Made by a program: the position numbers and the translations under genes. This document shows positions 46,480-57,343 of a stretch of 64,000 bases of DNA, piece after piece. The notes beneath the pieces are model-generated. The model was not told where the DNA came from and did not search any database. It saw only the letters and a list, made by a program, of their open reading frames with translations. Source of the stretch: Cunninghamella blakesleeana (lineage: Eukaryota; Mucoromycota; Mucoromycetes; Mucorales; Cunninghamellaceae); assembly GCA_017871115.1 (NCBI GenBank), contig JAFCIZ010000006.1:3162001-3226000 (forward strand), in the 5' to 3' direction. How positions within the stretch are numbered: position 1 is the first letter of the stretch; each line of letters opens with the position of its first letter.

Positions 46480-49179
46480 CCATAATTTATCTTACCAATC
46501 ATAATCGGACAGTTCTAAAAACTCATCAAGTTTTGCATTTACCAATTCAAAAATTCTTTTTTCTGCCTTTCGCCTTGTTTCTTTGAATATAGATGTAGCT
46601 TTAAGGTGAATTCTACCAGAACGATGAAAGGACCTTGTTTCCATTAATAGCATTTCAAAATCGGGGCAAGTAGATTCAAAGTATTCAATATTGATAATGA
46701 TTTGTACAATTTGTGATAAGTTGGTTGACTGGAGTTTTTTAAGTAAAATGGCATTGACTTTCCCAATAAGTAAACTATCGACAGCCTATTATAATGAATT
46801 TTAACATGCATGTGTATTGTCTCAGTATACATGTATTTATATTATATATATTTATATATTGGTGTGTGATTTTTTTTTTTTTTGACAGATCACGTTTCCT
46901 TTTTTTTTTTAAAATAAAATAATATTACCTTTTTAAGAATGTCGTCCATTTCACCATGCGTCTGGGAAAATCCTTCAGCGAACTGATAAAATTGGTGTAC
47001 AAAAGCACTTACATCATGGCAACAAGTAGGAAATACTTTAGAAAATGGTAGTCGTAAAGGAAATCTATTTGAATATTATATATATCATATAAAATAAACA
47101 ATTACTATTTATTTATTTTTATTTTAAATATATAAAATTCTTATATTTCACTTACCCGTAACGTTGAAGGAATTCGCGATCGGGTTTAAACCGTGTGTAA
47201 TCCATAACTCTATGTAACTCTTCTTCATTTTCAACTGTCATAGGCATACATTCGTCTTCTTCTACAATCTTAGTACATAAAAAATGATCAATGGCAACAC
47301 ATTAGCAATGATAATAATGGTATTAATGGCTTAAGAATGGTATATATTTTTATACACTATATTATTATTTTTTAGATTTATCTTACCTTTTCAAAAACTT
47401 GACTATATTCATGAATTAATAATTCAGAATAACGTTGGAACAATGCCAATAGAGTTTCTTGAAGTGGTTTTACAGAATAATCGAATCCTTCTAACGTTTG
47501 GATAAATATCAAGAGGCAGTATTTTACACGTAAAAATAATTCTGGATCACGACAACCTTTTAAACTTTCTGATACAATATTAATAACTCTTCCAGTTACC
47601 ATTTCCCATAAAGCATCTACCTTATTATATATTAACAGTAATAGAATATGTATATAAATCATCCTGATTTTTTTTAATACTGTTTTATCAATTCCTTTTA
47701 TTACTATTGCTATTTTTTATATACTTACTTCTGATTGACTACGAAAATCTTGTGTACTATGCAATACAATATGCTCAATAATAAAAAAGCCAACAATATC
47801 TTGTAATAAGGTTTCAAATGGAGTGAAGTTACCATCTCTTAAGTTAATTGGTGCTGAAAGTGCAAGATTTGCTTGCGCCTATTAATGTCGATTATATATT
47901 TATAAATATATTAGATTGAATAAGTTTATATATTACATTTTAATATACTTTATTGAATTTTTACTTACTCTTCGATCTTCTTCATATGACGTCTTAAATT
48001 CTTGATGTTGTCCAAGGGTGTCATAAACATGAATACATCTAAAAAGTGGTTCAAAATCAATATTTATATCATCCATCATATTTGCTGTATAAAAAATATA
48101 AAATAAATTTAAAATTATTTGATTTTTACTATCACAAAATGTTATTTGAAATGGTCATATCAATGAATTAAATATTATAGCTACCATAACTTACATTCAA
48201 GTCCTTCATTAACTACCATTTCAATTGCTGAGTTTACATTATGATGTTGTAGATTTTTTAATTTTGGGTTTTCAGCTGTTTTCGTTCTCCATCTTTCTTG
48301 ACGTTCTTGCATATGCTGCATAGCCATAGACCCAATTTCTCTAGATATCTCTCTTACTTTTGCTAACCATTCTTTCAGGTCTGACGTCACGAGATCTTTT
48401 ACAACAGTTTGATTCACTGGTATGCTTTCACCTACGGAAATATGTACATGCATACATAAATATATATATAAATTTGCTATAGATATTTATATTTTCTTTT
48501 CATTATTTCCTTCATTATTTTATTTTACCCAAGGATTTTACAAAACTATATTGAGCAATGGATGGTAGGTGCTGATTTTTTAAATCCCCAAGTGTTTTAA
48601 GAGTTGAATAATATTTCTGTTGTTCTAATAGATGCTCTGCTTTATTAGCCATGTCTAATACAGTTAAACTTGATTGTATAGCATTGATAGCATCTTCTAC
48701 ATTTTGTTGCACTCGTCTGGCATCAGTCCATTCACGCCTTTTTTCTGTAACTAATCCACCAGTTGCTTGTAGTTCTTGATTAACTTTTTTTATTTTATCT
48801 TTTAATGTAACTGAACCTTGTCGTACCTTGAGTAATTGATCGACGGCATGTACAAATTCCTAATAATATATATATATATCATAAAATGACATTAATAAAA
48901 GAAATTACTTATCTAATAATAAACATATTTAAACTTTACTTGATAATGAGTATTGCACATCCTTTCAATTTCTCCATCTTTTTTACGGATAAGATTATCG
49001 AGCTGATCAAGAAAAGTATCTTGTTTTCCAGTTTCAGTTATTTGTTTTATAACAGGTCCCAATTGTTCAAGATTTTCTGAATCATCTAAATTAGCCGAAA
49101 AAGTTAACTCCAATCCACTTGCTGAAATACTAGTATCGCCTAGTGATACTGATTTTGATAGTCCAAGTTTCGTCGTCAT
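45496..49179 (-). CDS. SEC15: Exocyst complex subunit Sec15
   Basis: Tethers secretory vesicles at the plasma membrane and binds Rab GTPase Sec4/Rab11. Model: complement(join(45496..45529,45639..45728,45818..45927,45999..46139,46240..46396,46496..46785,46929..47064,47156..47268,47387..47620,47729..47878,47969..48084,48195..48431,48529..48859,48940..49179)), 792 aa in 14 exons, every phase consistent, close to the usual Sec15 length of about 800. Diagnostic segments: EFVHAVDQLLKVRQGSVTLK, VTEKRREWTDARRVQQNVED, TSDLKEWLAKVREISREIG, NIDFEPLFRCIHVYDTLGQH, VDALWEMVTGRVINIVSESL, and a C-terminal LKATSIFKETRRKAEKRIFE. The last coding exon has only 11 codons (ends VHIGNK). The donor of intron 13 leads straight into about 35 A residues on the coding strand. 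Confidence 0.93.
45602..45636. repeat. Poly(T) tract (poly-A on the coding strand) at a splice donor
   Basis: Thirty-five uninterrupted T on the plus strand. On the coding strand of Sec15 this is the GTAAAA donor running directly into poly(A) at the 5' end of intron 13. Confidence 0.9.
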
Positions 49180-49339
49180 GTATGGTAAAAAAAATAGATG
49201 GAAAGTAAAGTAAAGAAATTAAAAAAAATTAAACTAGTTGCTTTAAAAAAATTCCGGGGGTTGAAATCAATTTTATATGAAAATTTAACTGAGTAGTTTT
49301 TTTTTTTTTTCTTTTCTTTTCCCTTTTGTTTTAATAAAT

Positions 49340-49974
49340 ATGAATAGAATACCTTTTAATTCATTTCATTCTTCTCATTTTAATTCAAATAATCTAAATC
49401 GATGGAATTTCTATTTACAATCTTTACAACAATATCAATATAATCCTTATACTTCACAATGTTATTATCCAAATGAAAATGAAGATAAAGAATTTGACCA
49501 ATATGAAGAAATATCAACACAGGTACCAGAAAGAAATGAAGAATTATCTAAAGAAGCAATTGCTATATTTGAATTTTCCGAAGCATATGCTAAACAACGT
49601 AAAATTATAAAAGTATACAACATATAATAAAAGTAAAGAAATTACATAAGATATAAAAGCAATAATTATAATTTATTATTATCATTTTAATAGAAAAAGA
49701 AGAGGAAGAACTAAATACAGAAAGGGAAGATATGGAAATAAATAAAACAAACTGGATATTAGATGAATATACGGATTATCATGATAATGGTATTGAAGCG
49801 CCTGTTACTTCACTTGTTATTTTATCAAAGCAATTTTCAGATCAAAATAAAAATGGCCAAGACAATATACATACCCAAGAACACTTGCTTAATTCAGCAT
49901 ATTTACAGGCGTGTCATCAACAAGAAAATGACCCTCCTTTGGTAATATGGCCCGTACTTCCACTTAGGTTATAA
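49340..49974 (+). CDS. Gemin8-like SMN-complex protein (tentative)
   Basis: Model: join(49340..49598,49694..49974), 179 aa, phase 1 intron. The N-terminus is aromatic and Asn-rich (NRWNFYLQSLQQYQYNPYTS). The middle helix EELSKEAIAIFEFSEAYAKQ and the C-terminal LVIWPVLPLRL are the recognisable parts. An A[IM]xxFxxSExxxxxR helix plus a terminal WPVxPL[RK] motif is typical of Gemin8 (PF15348), which links SMN to Gemin6/7 in snRNP assembly. Between them lies an acidic coiled stretch and LLNSAYLQACHQQENDPP. The match rests on short motifs, so family membership is probable rather than certain. It is divergent from Sec15 with only about 160 bp between start codons, so the two may share a promoter. 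Confidence 0.6.
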
Positions 49975-50100
49975 CTCTTTTTACCATTCATATTTATATA
50001 TAAAGTAATTCGTACAAAAAACTTCTGTATAATAAATTTTTGCATTTTTTAAAATAAACTATTAGCCTATTTATTTATTTTTATTATATTTATCATATTA
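49975..50100. other. 3' flank of the Gemin8-like gene
   Basis: AT-rich sequence without a coding frame. Confidence 0.4.
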
Positions 50101-51560
50101 AGTAATGGTTAAAATAACTTTAAAGAAATGCTTAGGATAAAAAAAGAAAGAAACTTTGGAATGGCGACGCGCAGTTCTATCACGATTAAACTTATGCGCA
50201 CATTTATAATGGTTTATTTACGTTCATTGAGTTATAAAAATAGAACATATTTTAAGAGTTTGTATGAATTTGAAGTAGTTGATACCCATGGGCTCAGTTT
50301 ATTGCCTCCAAACTGAAAGGAGGGTCAAGGTAAAGTATGTTTATAAATGTTTGGATCAAGATCAATAAAATATGTTATTAATAGAATTGAAGCTCCGTCC
50401 TTAAAATAGTAGTGATAAGGATTTGTATAAAGAGACATTTTTAAGCAAGTTGATTTAACTAATTTATATAAATAACAATATCTGTAAAGTCAATAATAAA
50501 AATAATGATAAAACATAATTATCTATCGATTTATTATAATAAAGCTACCTATTTTAAAGCATTAGTATGGAATATTTGGTTGTAAGGAATAAGAAAGTGT
50601 TTTTCTTTATATCCATTTATTAGTTAATAAAAGAAACTATACACGATAATATTGTTTAATTAACAATGTAATATTTTATAATATATATGTATATCTGTTT
50701 ATTTTGAAAAAAAGCATTGGAATTAGAAATGCATGATAAAAGTAGTCAAGAATACAGTTGTTGTAAAATAAACGTGGCCTCTCTTCAACAAGATATATCC
50801 ATTGCATAAACATCCTATTAATATAAAGGACGGTGTAACTACAAATGTACTTATCTTCAACGAGCTATGGATGATGCCAGTAATGCGTATGAGTATAAAT
50901 ATATAATAGGGAGAAAAAAAGAGAATTTATTTTATAATAAATGAGTATTTAATTGAATAGTATTTTTTTTTTCTTTCCTATATACTTATATGGATGTTAT
51001 TTTAGCAACTTCTTATATACTGCTTGAGTTCCACAAGGATATTCACCAAGCTGAAATAGTAATTGATCAAACCAACTTAGACAAATATTTTTCTTATGGT
51101 GATACCGATTATGAAAACCGATTAGAATAGGGTAAACTTGTTCCTAGTACAGTTGATTTTAGTCAACCTTTTATACATAAAATAATGTATTTCAATTGGA
51201 TGATGAAAAAGAGTCTGAAGATTGGGAACAACGTGCAACAGTTAGATCTGATCCTGCTTTAACAAGTACATATAAAAAAGAAAAGGAAAAGGTGACAAAT
51301 AAATATATATATATATATATATATTTAAACAATAAAAGAAAGTTTAAATATGAATTATAGCAAAAATTTCGTATTTCTTTATTTTTATTATTATTTTATT
51401 CTCTATATAGGCACAATACGTTTTTGTTATCCGATTTATAATAAGGAATATAACTTTATATGATTGCGTAATTTTGCTAAAAGAGAACATGCTAGAGCCA
51501 TCGTCAAGGATAACTATATTCGTAAAATCTTTTAATCATGAATAATTACCAGCCAAGGAA
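50101..51560 (+). pseudogene. Degenerate intron-containing gene, unknown family
   Basis: Peptide-like islands in shifting plus-strand frames: KKKETLEWRRAVLSRLNLCA near 50140, KALELEMHDKSSQEYSCCK near 50712, LLEFHKDIHQAEIVIDQTNL then DKYFSYGDTDYENRLE and a stop near 51021-51130, NNVFQLDDEKESEDWEQRAT then VRSDPALTSTYKKEKEK near 51185-51290, and FAKREHARAIVKDNYIRKIF near 51470. The G/C content of these islands is above the flanks. In-frame stops (for example after ENRLE) and frame shifts mean no intact protein. Splice-like GT/AG sites are still present. Family not recognised. Confidence 0.5.
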
Positions 51561-52494
51561 CGGAAATGGTTCAGATAATCACATTTATAAAAAAAATAAT
51601 GTCGGTATCAATGTTGGTCTTTTGGTTTTTGCTGACTTAATATACTGGTACTGTAATTTATTACAGAAATCAGAAATGCCAACAAAATGTTGAATATTCT
51701 CCATTCAATGAACTTTTTAAAAGAATAAATAAAAAAAAGATATTATTTAAACTTATATACATATACATTGATAATCATTTTTATTTAGTTATTGTATAGT
51801 AATATAAAATTTTTTTTTAAAATAATAACAATAACAATAACAAATAGATTTACTTATTATTTATAAGAAGCTAACTAATGTTTTTATATATCATTATTTA
51901 TTTTTTTTATAAATAAACACCATTGCCCATATTAATAATGATTATCATATATAAAGTGATTTCAATTATTTTGACTGCTATGAAAATAATCTCAACGCTA
52001 GTATTAAAAATTACTCTACAACAAGGGGTCATATAAATTAATTAGAAATAATCCTAATAATAATAACGATAACTATAATAGAAGAAGTCAAATAAAATTA
52101 GATCGGCTCATAATCAAACACTTGGGAAAAAATAAGATAAATTAATATACATCCATGGGTAAAAATAATTATGCAAATTTTATTTGATATAAAGTTGGTA
52201 CCAAGATAATATAGATATAAAAAAGATGGCATTAGTTTATAAATATACATATATATATATATATATATATACTAAATTTTTCCTTATTCCTTTTTTTCAT
52301 TTAGTAATTATTATTTTATATTATATTGGAATCATCACCTTTTGCTTTCACTTTCTATCTTTTTTCTTATACTGTGGAAAATATATTTAATTTTTTTTAA
52401 GATGTGGAGTTTGAATTTTTTAAAAATTGGGATTTTTATTCTCATTCAAAACTTTTTTCCTTTTTATTTTTTATATTTTTTATCTATATTCATA
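51561..52494. other. AT-rich region with possible further remnant, WDR83 leader
   Basis: Between 51890 and 52200 there are weak peptide-like bits (for example FNYFDCYENNLNASIKNYST near 51963) that may continue the upstream remnant. From about 52240, an (AT)n run and a T-rich stretch form the probable WDR83 promoter and leader. A frame opening upstream of the chosen WDR83 ATG adds only Phe/Leu/Ile residues, so I exclude it. Confidence 0.4.
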
Positions 52495-53713
52495 ATGCCA
52501 TATTCTTATGAATGCACCCAACAACTAAAAGGGCATAAAGGACCTATTAGTGCAATAAAGTACAATAATTCTGGACAATATTGTATATCAGGTGGAAAAG
52601 ATCGCACTGTTCGTTTATGGAATCCTGTAACTGGTTTACACTTACATTCCTATGAAGGTCATGGTAGAGAGGTGCTTGGAGTATCCGTGTAAGTATTACT
52701 ATTATTATGTATATGTGTATATAATAACAATGAACCATAAAACTAATGTTTTATTATTATTATCAATATTTATATCATATAGTGCTTCAGATAATTCAAA
52801 ACTTGCTAGCTGTGGTGCAGATAGAGCTGTTATATTATGGGATGTTAGTACTGGGGAAAGTTTAAGACGTTTTTCAAGCCATTGGGAGCGAGTAAATAGT
52901 GTCGATTTTAATGATGAAGGCACAGTACTTGTTAGTGGTAATAATCATAATAATCATAATAATCATAATAATCATAATAATCATAATAATCATAATAATC
53001 ATAATAATCATAATAATCATAATAATCATAATAATCATAATAATCATAATAATCATAATAATCATAATCATAATCACAGGATCCTTTGACGCAACTATAA
53101 GGATATGGGACTGCAAATCTTCTAATCTACAACCTATTCAAATCATTGAAGATTGTAAGGATAGTATAATGAGTATTCAGGTAAAAAATACAGAAATCAT
53201 TGCTGGTTGTGCGGATGGAAAGTTAAGAATCTATGACTTAAGACAAGGACAGTTATATGAAGATTACATTGGAGGTAAGTTTAGTAAAAAAATAAAAAAT
53301 AAAAATAAATAATAAATAAATAACCAAAAGGATGGCAAACTTTAATTATTTCTTTTTATTTTTATTTAGCTCCTATTACATCAGCGAAATTATCTAATGA
53401 TCAAAACTGCACACTTATAAGTACAATGGATTCAACTATAAGACTCATGGATAAATCGAATGGAAAAATATTAAATCAATTTAAGGATCATCAACAAGAA
53501 AAATATAAAATCGATTCAGTACTATCTTGTAATGATGCTTATGTTATTAGTGGATCAGAAGATGGGTTGATTTATATATGGGATGTATTGGAAGGAAAAA
53601 CTATAAAAAAAGTAAGATCACATTCAGGTACAATATCAACCGTTGATCATCATCCATCAACTTTTTCATTTTTATCTGGTGGTGATGATGGAATTGTTCG
53701 TGTTTGGGATTAA
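52495..53713 (+). CDS. WDR83: WD-repeat protein WDR83/Morg1
   Basis: Model: join(52495..52688,52783..52937,53080..53274,53370..53713), 295 aa, all phases continuous. It forms a seven-bladed propeller: blade 1 QQLKGHKGPISAIKYNNSGQ with DRTVRLWNP, blade 2 GHGREVLGVSVASDN with DRAVILWDV, blade 3 SHWERVNSVDFND with DATIRIWDC, and so on to SHSGTISTVDHHP with GIVRVWD at the very end. Length and blade spacing fit WDR83 (about 310 aa), which scaffolds ERK-pathway components in animals and is found in spliceosomes. The start MPYSYECTQQLKGHKG fits the family N-terminus. Intron 2 (52938-53079) is a minisatellite. Confidence 0.9.
52940..53065. repeat. 9-bp minisatellite (AATAATCAT) x14, fills an intron
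   Basis: Exactly 14 tandem copies of AATAATCAT without a mismatch, starting two bases after the GT donor of WDR83 intron 2 and ending 14 bases before its AG acceptor. The unit contains no AG and no TAG or TGA on the plus strand, so the intron has no internal acceptor, and two plus frames stay open across it. Confidence 0.95.
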
Positions 53714-54168
53714 AAATAAACAAAACAAAAAAAAAAAATGGTGTATGTATGTTTTTATATTTTGTATTTATTATTGTTATTATTGTGTTTTATTTTGTAT
53801 ATTTGTTTTATTTTATTTTGTTTATATTATTATAAAAAATTTTTTAGCCATTTTTTATATAAAAAGGCGCGAATTTAATATTTGTATGACACCCCCTTCC
53901 TTTTAACATTAAAATAAACTTTTGTAACATGTTTCGTGATTTTTTATTTTATTTTTTTCAGTATATAAAATTTCAAAACAAAGATGAAAATAAAACTTAT
54001 TTAAGTATATATTATTATAATTTATACATATATATTATTATTACTATTATAATAAAAGTATAAAAAAGAATTTTTTTTTTCTCCTTTCCTTCCTTTCTTT
54101 TTTCTTTTTTTTTTTTCTAATACTTAATTATTATTGTTTTATACTGTATCATTTTTTAAAGAAATAAA
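53714..54168. other. Intergenic
   Basis: The 3' flank of WDR83 and the leader of the CCCH gene. T-rich with homopolymer runs. No ORF is supported. Confidence 0.5.
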
Positions 54169-54807
54169 ATGCAGTTCTTAGCCACTGATGTTTATATATA
54201 TAATAAGAATAATGTTAAGCCCTTTTTACAAAAGCCAAAATCCACTATTAAAGAAATTTTATTATATAAAACAGAATATTGTAGAAATTGGTCAGAGCTA
54301 GGATGTTGTAGGTAAACATTATAATAAGTTTATATATAAGTATATGTATATATGTACATATATATATGTTTAAAAAATTATCGCTAATATGTAATATATA
54401 TTTAAAAAAAAAGATATGGGGAAAAATGCCGTTATGCTCATGGTGCAAAAGAGCTTCGGTCAACACCTAGACATATAAGATATAAAACTCAAATTTGTAA
54501 AGCATACCATCAAGAAGGAGAATGTCCATACGGTTTGCGCTGTACATTTATTCATGATGAACCTATTGCTAATAATAGCAATATCAAGCATCACCCTAAT
54601 CAGAGCGAAAGAAATATGTATTCTATTACCTCGCCAGCATCTTCTACATCCTCTTTGTCACCTTTACTATCCAATCGTTCTTCTTTAGAAGTAAATGATT
54701 TAATTTTTCCCTCTCCTCCCATGAACCCAAAACACCATGATTACTCTTATGAATATTCATATCCCTTCGTTAATGATTATAATAGTAATCGAGTGCATTA
54801 CTTCTAA
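54169..54807 (+). CDS. Tandem CCCH zinc-finger protein (TIS11/TTP-like)
   Basis: Model: join(54169..54311,54414..54807), 178 aa, phase 2 intron splitting the first finger. Two CCCH fingers of spacing C-x8-C-x5-C-x3-H are complete: CRNWSELGCCRYGEKCRYAH and CKAYHQEGECPYGLRCTFIH, separated by 18 residues and each preceded by a lead-in, LLYKTEYC and RYKTQIC, which resembles the (R/K)YKTEL of TTP/TIS11. Members bind AU-rich elements in 3' UTRs and promote mRNA decay. Downstream is a Ser/Pro-rich region (SPASSTSSLSPLLSNRSS) and an aromatic tail. Binding of AU-rich mRNA is expected from family knowledge, but targets are unknown in so AT-rich a transcriptome. Confidence 0.9.
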
Positions 54808-55064
54808 ATTTTTACCTTTTATTTAATTTTTTAGATGATTATATCTATATATTCTTAATTTATATTTTTACATATTGAAAAAGTATATCCATCATTAATT
54901 TATAAGTTATTGTTTTTTATATATTTTCTTTTTAAGTTATTTTTATTTATTTATTTATTTTCATTATAATATTTAATATATATAAATATATATATTTTTA
55001 AATGTATGTATATATGTATGAATATATATATATATATATATTTTTAAATGTATGTATATATGTA

Positions 55065-55098
<34 letters not shown>

Positions 55099-55425
55099 AT
55101 AAAAAAACCTCAAAACCAAAAAGGGAATATTTTATGAAAGTCTTACATATAAACGTTGTTTTTATATTTTGCAAATATACATCACATATTTATTTATATT
55201 TTAGATGAATAAATATCGTAAATATTAAATACTCTTATCTTTCTATTGATAATGCTAAATTTCCAGAATCAAAACATGTACACTTTCTTTTATTTCATTT
55301 AAATAAAAAGCAAATAAATAATAATAAACATTTAGTAAAACGCATTTGTAAGAATGTTCGCTTTATTTTAATTTACTGCTTTATTTTATTACATACAATT
55401 TTATACAAATAGCGTTCTTTTGTTG
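54808..55425. other. Convergent spacer with 46-bp tandem duplication
   Basis: Between convergent genes. Around 54990-55080 a segment built on TTTTTAAATGTATGTATATA is repeated with a period of about 46 bp and flanked by (AT)n. No gene is seen. Confidence 0.55.
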
Positions 55426-55576
55426 TTATGAGCTTGATTTAGTTAGTGCTAAAAGACGACGATCTGTGTATCCAGACTAATATAATAAATAAATAAATAA
55501 ATAAATAAATAATAGTAATAATAAATATTAGTACGATGGTTTGTATTTATAATGTACTTATATGTACATGTACATG

Positions 55577-55607
<31 letters not shown>

Positions 55608-56946
55608 CTTAAAAACTTACACTTAATAAATCTTCTTCCCGTGGCACTCTCATATGAAGTATTGTAGCATTGCTCTTCAGCGATTGATTTAAAACTCTTT
55701 TTAATGAATCATCGCCTATAAATATTAATAAATATATTATTATTTATATCCTTATTATTTACTGTAAAACATAAGTAATTATTTGTATATCTTACGATTC
55801 AATAAACATTTCCATAAACCATCTACACCTTTATATTGAAGCACCATACCAGATATTGAGCCATCATTAAACGATAACCTTAGCCATGCTACTAATGGTT
55901 CAATAGTTGCGTCCACTATTTTATGTATAAAATAATAACAATAATATATAAAAAATGTTTGTCATTAATATTTATACTAGTACCCGTGTTCAAAAATAAT
56001 ATTATCATAATTATTACTAATAATGTACATAAATAAACTTACAGGATAATTGAAAGTATAAAGTTCTATTAAAAAATAAATGGCTAACTTCAATAACTAT
56101 TCCATTTGTTTGTAGTGCTACTTGAGGTTTTTGATTTTGTACTTGTGCTTGATTTCTAATATAAAAATATGATAAATATAGAAATAAGAAAAAAAAATGT
56201 CAATATATAAGTTTTGACTAAGTATAAATATACATATGTAAATTTTCCTTCCTTATTTTTATTTTATTTTTATTTTTTTACATGGATTGATTTTGATTTG
56301 AAGCAAGAGTCGTTGCATCAGTAGAACTATTATTTAGCTTATTATTATTTGCGGCAGCAGCGGCGGCAGCAGCCATAGCAGCAAGGAAAGCAGCGGCATT
56401 ATCTGGAAAGTTGAGAAGTTTGTTTGCTTGCTGACCATTATTGTTGTTGTTGTTGTTATTATTATTATTATCGATATTAGCATTATTTTTATTACTACCA
56501 TTACTACCATTACTACTATTACTATTATTACTATTATTATGGCTACTATTGCTATTATTATTATTATTTATCGTATTTACTGCCGTGGTTGTTGTATTTA
56601 ATAAAGTGTGGTTTTTTATATCAGAAGAACTAATATTCGCAGAAAAAGTATAGGTATTATTATCACTATTATTTACAGAGTCAGACGTATTAATAGTTCT
56701 GTTATTATTAGTTGGGTATTGATTAGGAGATTCTCCCTGTTGTAATTGCTGCTGCTGCTGCTGTTGCTGTTGTAAAAGCAGTTGCTGTTGTTGCCGTTGT
56801 TGCTCAAGTTGTTGCTGTAGCTGTATTTTCTGCTGCTGTTTTTGTTGCTGCTGTTGTTGATTCACTAAAGAATTCATACTATCAATAAGTTTTCTTACTT
56901 CTGCTAAATCATGAGCCATAGTATCCCTTTCCATGATATAATTCAT
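55426..56946 (-). CDS. Poly-Gln/poly-Asn protein with a conserved-looking C-terminal domain
   Basis: Model: complement(join(55426..55476,55621..55715,55796..55915,56043..56155,56282..56946)), 347 aa, phases continuous. The N-terminus MERDTMAHDLAEVRKLIDSM suggests a short helix. It is followed by a long Gln tract, an Asn-rich stretch, and a short poly-Ala (FLAAMAAAAAAAANNNK). Exons 2-5 encode a non-repetitive domain of about 120 aa: NGIVIEVSHLFFNRTLYFQL, EPLVAWLRLSFNDGSISGMV, QYKGVDGLWKCLLN, NATILHMRVPREEDLL and GYTDRRLLALTKS. Poly-Gln/poly-Asn plus a folded domain often marks transcription or RNA regulators, but I do not recognise this family and assign no function. Four phase-compatible introns make it a real gene. 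Confidence 0.75.
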
Positions 56947-57343
56947 TTATTTATTACTCAAATAAAAACAAAAAACAAACGTAAATAACAAGTATTTAGT
57001 TGTAATTATATATATATATATATATCAATATAAATATATGTAATTATAATAATAATAATAAGGGTAAGGATAATAATAAGAACAATTAAATAAATAAAAG
57101 AGAGGGGTAGGATTAATAAAAAATAAAAAGATTTGGTATTCGATAAAAAAAAAAAAAATAAAGAAAAAAATAACAGAAAAAAATATCTAAAAATTTAACG
57201 GAGGAGGTGGTCTAAATTTGGATACCCTTGATCAGCCAATTATATTGCTGAAAAATTACCAAAAAGTTTAAATTTATTAAAAGGAAAGACATTGATACCA
57301 ATTATTTATTAAATTTCTATTTTGTTTTAGTAAATCATTATTT
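56947..57343. other. Short spacer
   Basis: AT-rich sequence between two minus-strand genes: (AT)n and (AAT)n runs and a GGAGGAGGTGG patch near 57200. No ORF is supported. Confidence 0.5.

Noticed and set aside
52899..53312. Poly-Ile and poly-His/Asn frames across 52.9-53.1 kb
   Set aside because: They are read-through of the AATAATCAT intron array; splicing 52937 to 53080 restores the WD-repeat frame.
56441..56653. Poly-Leu frame on the plus strand
   Set aside because: Antisense shadow of the poly-Asn tract in the minus-strand poly-Gln/poly-Asn gene.
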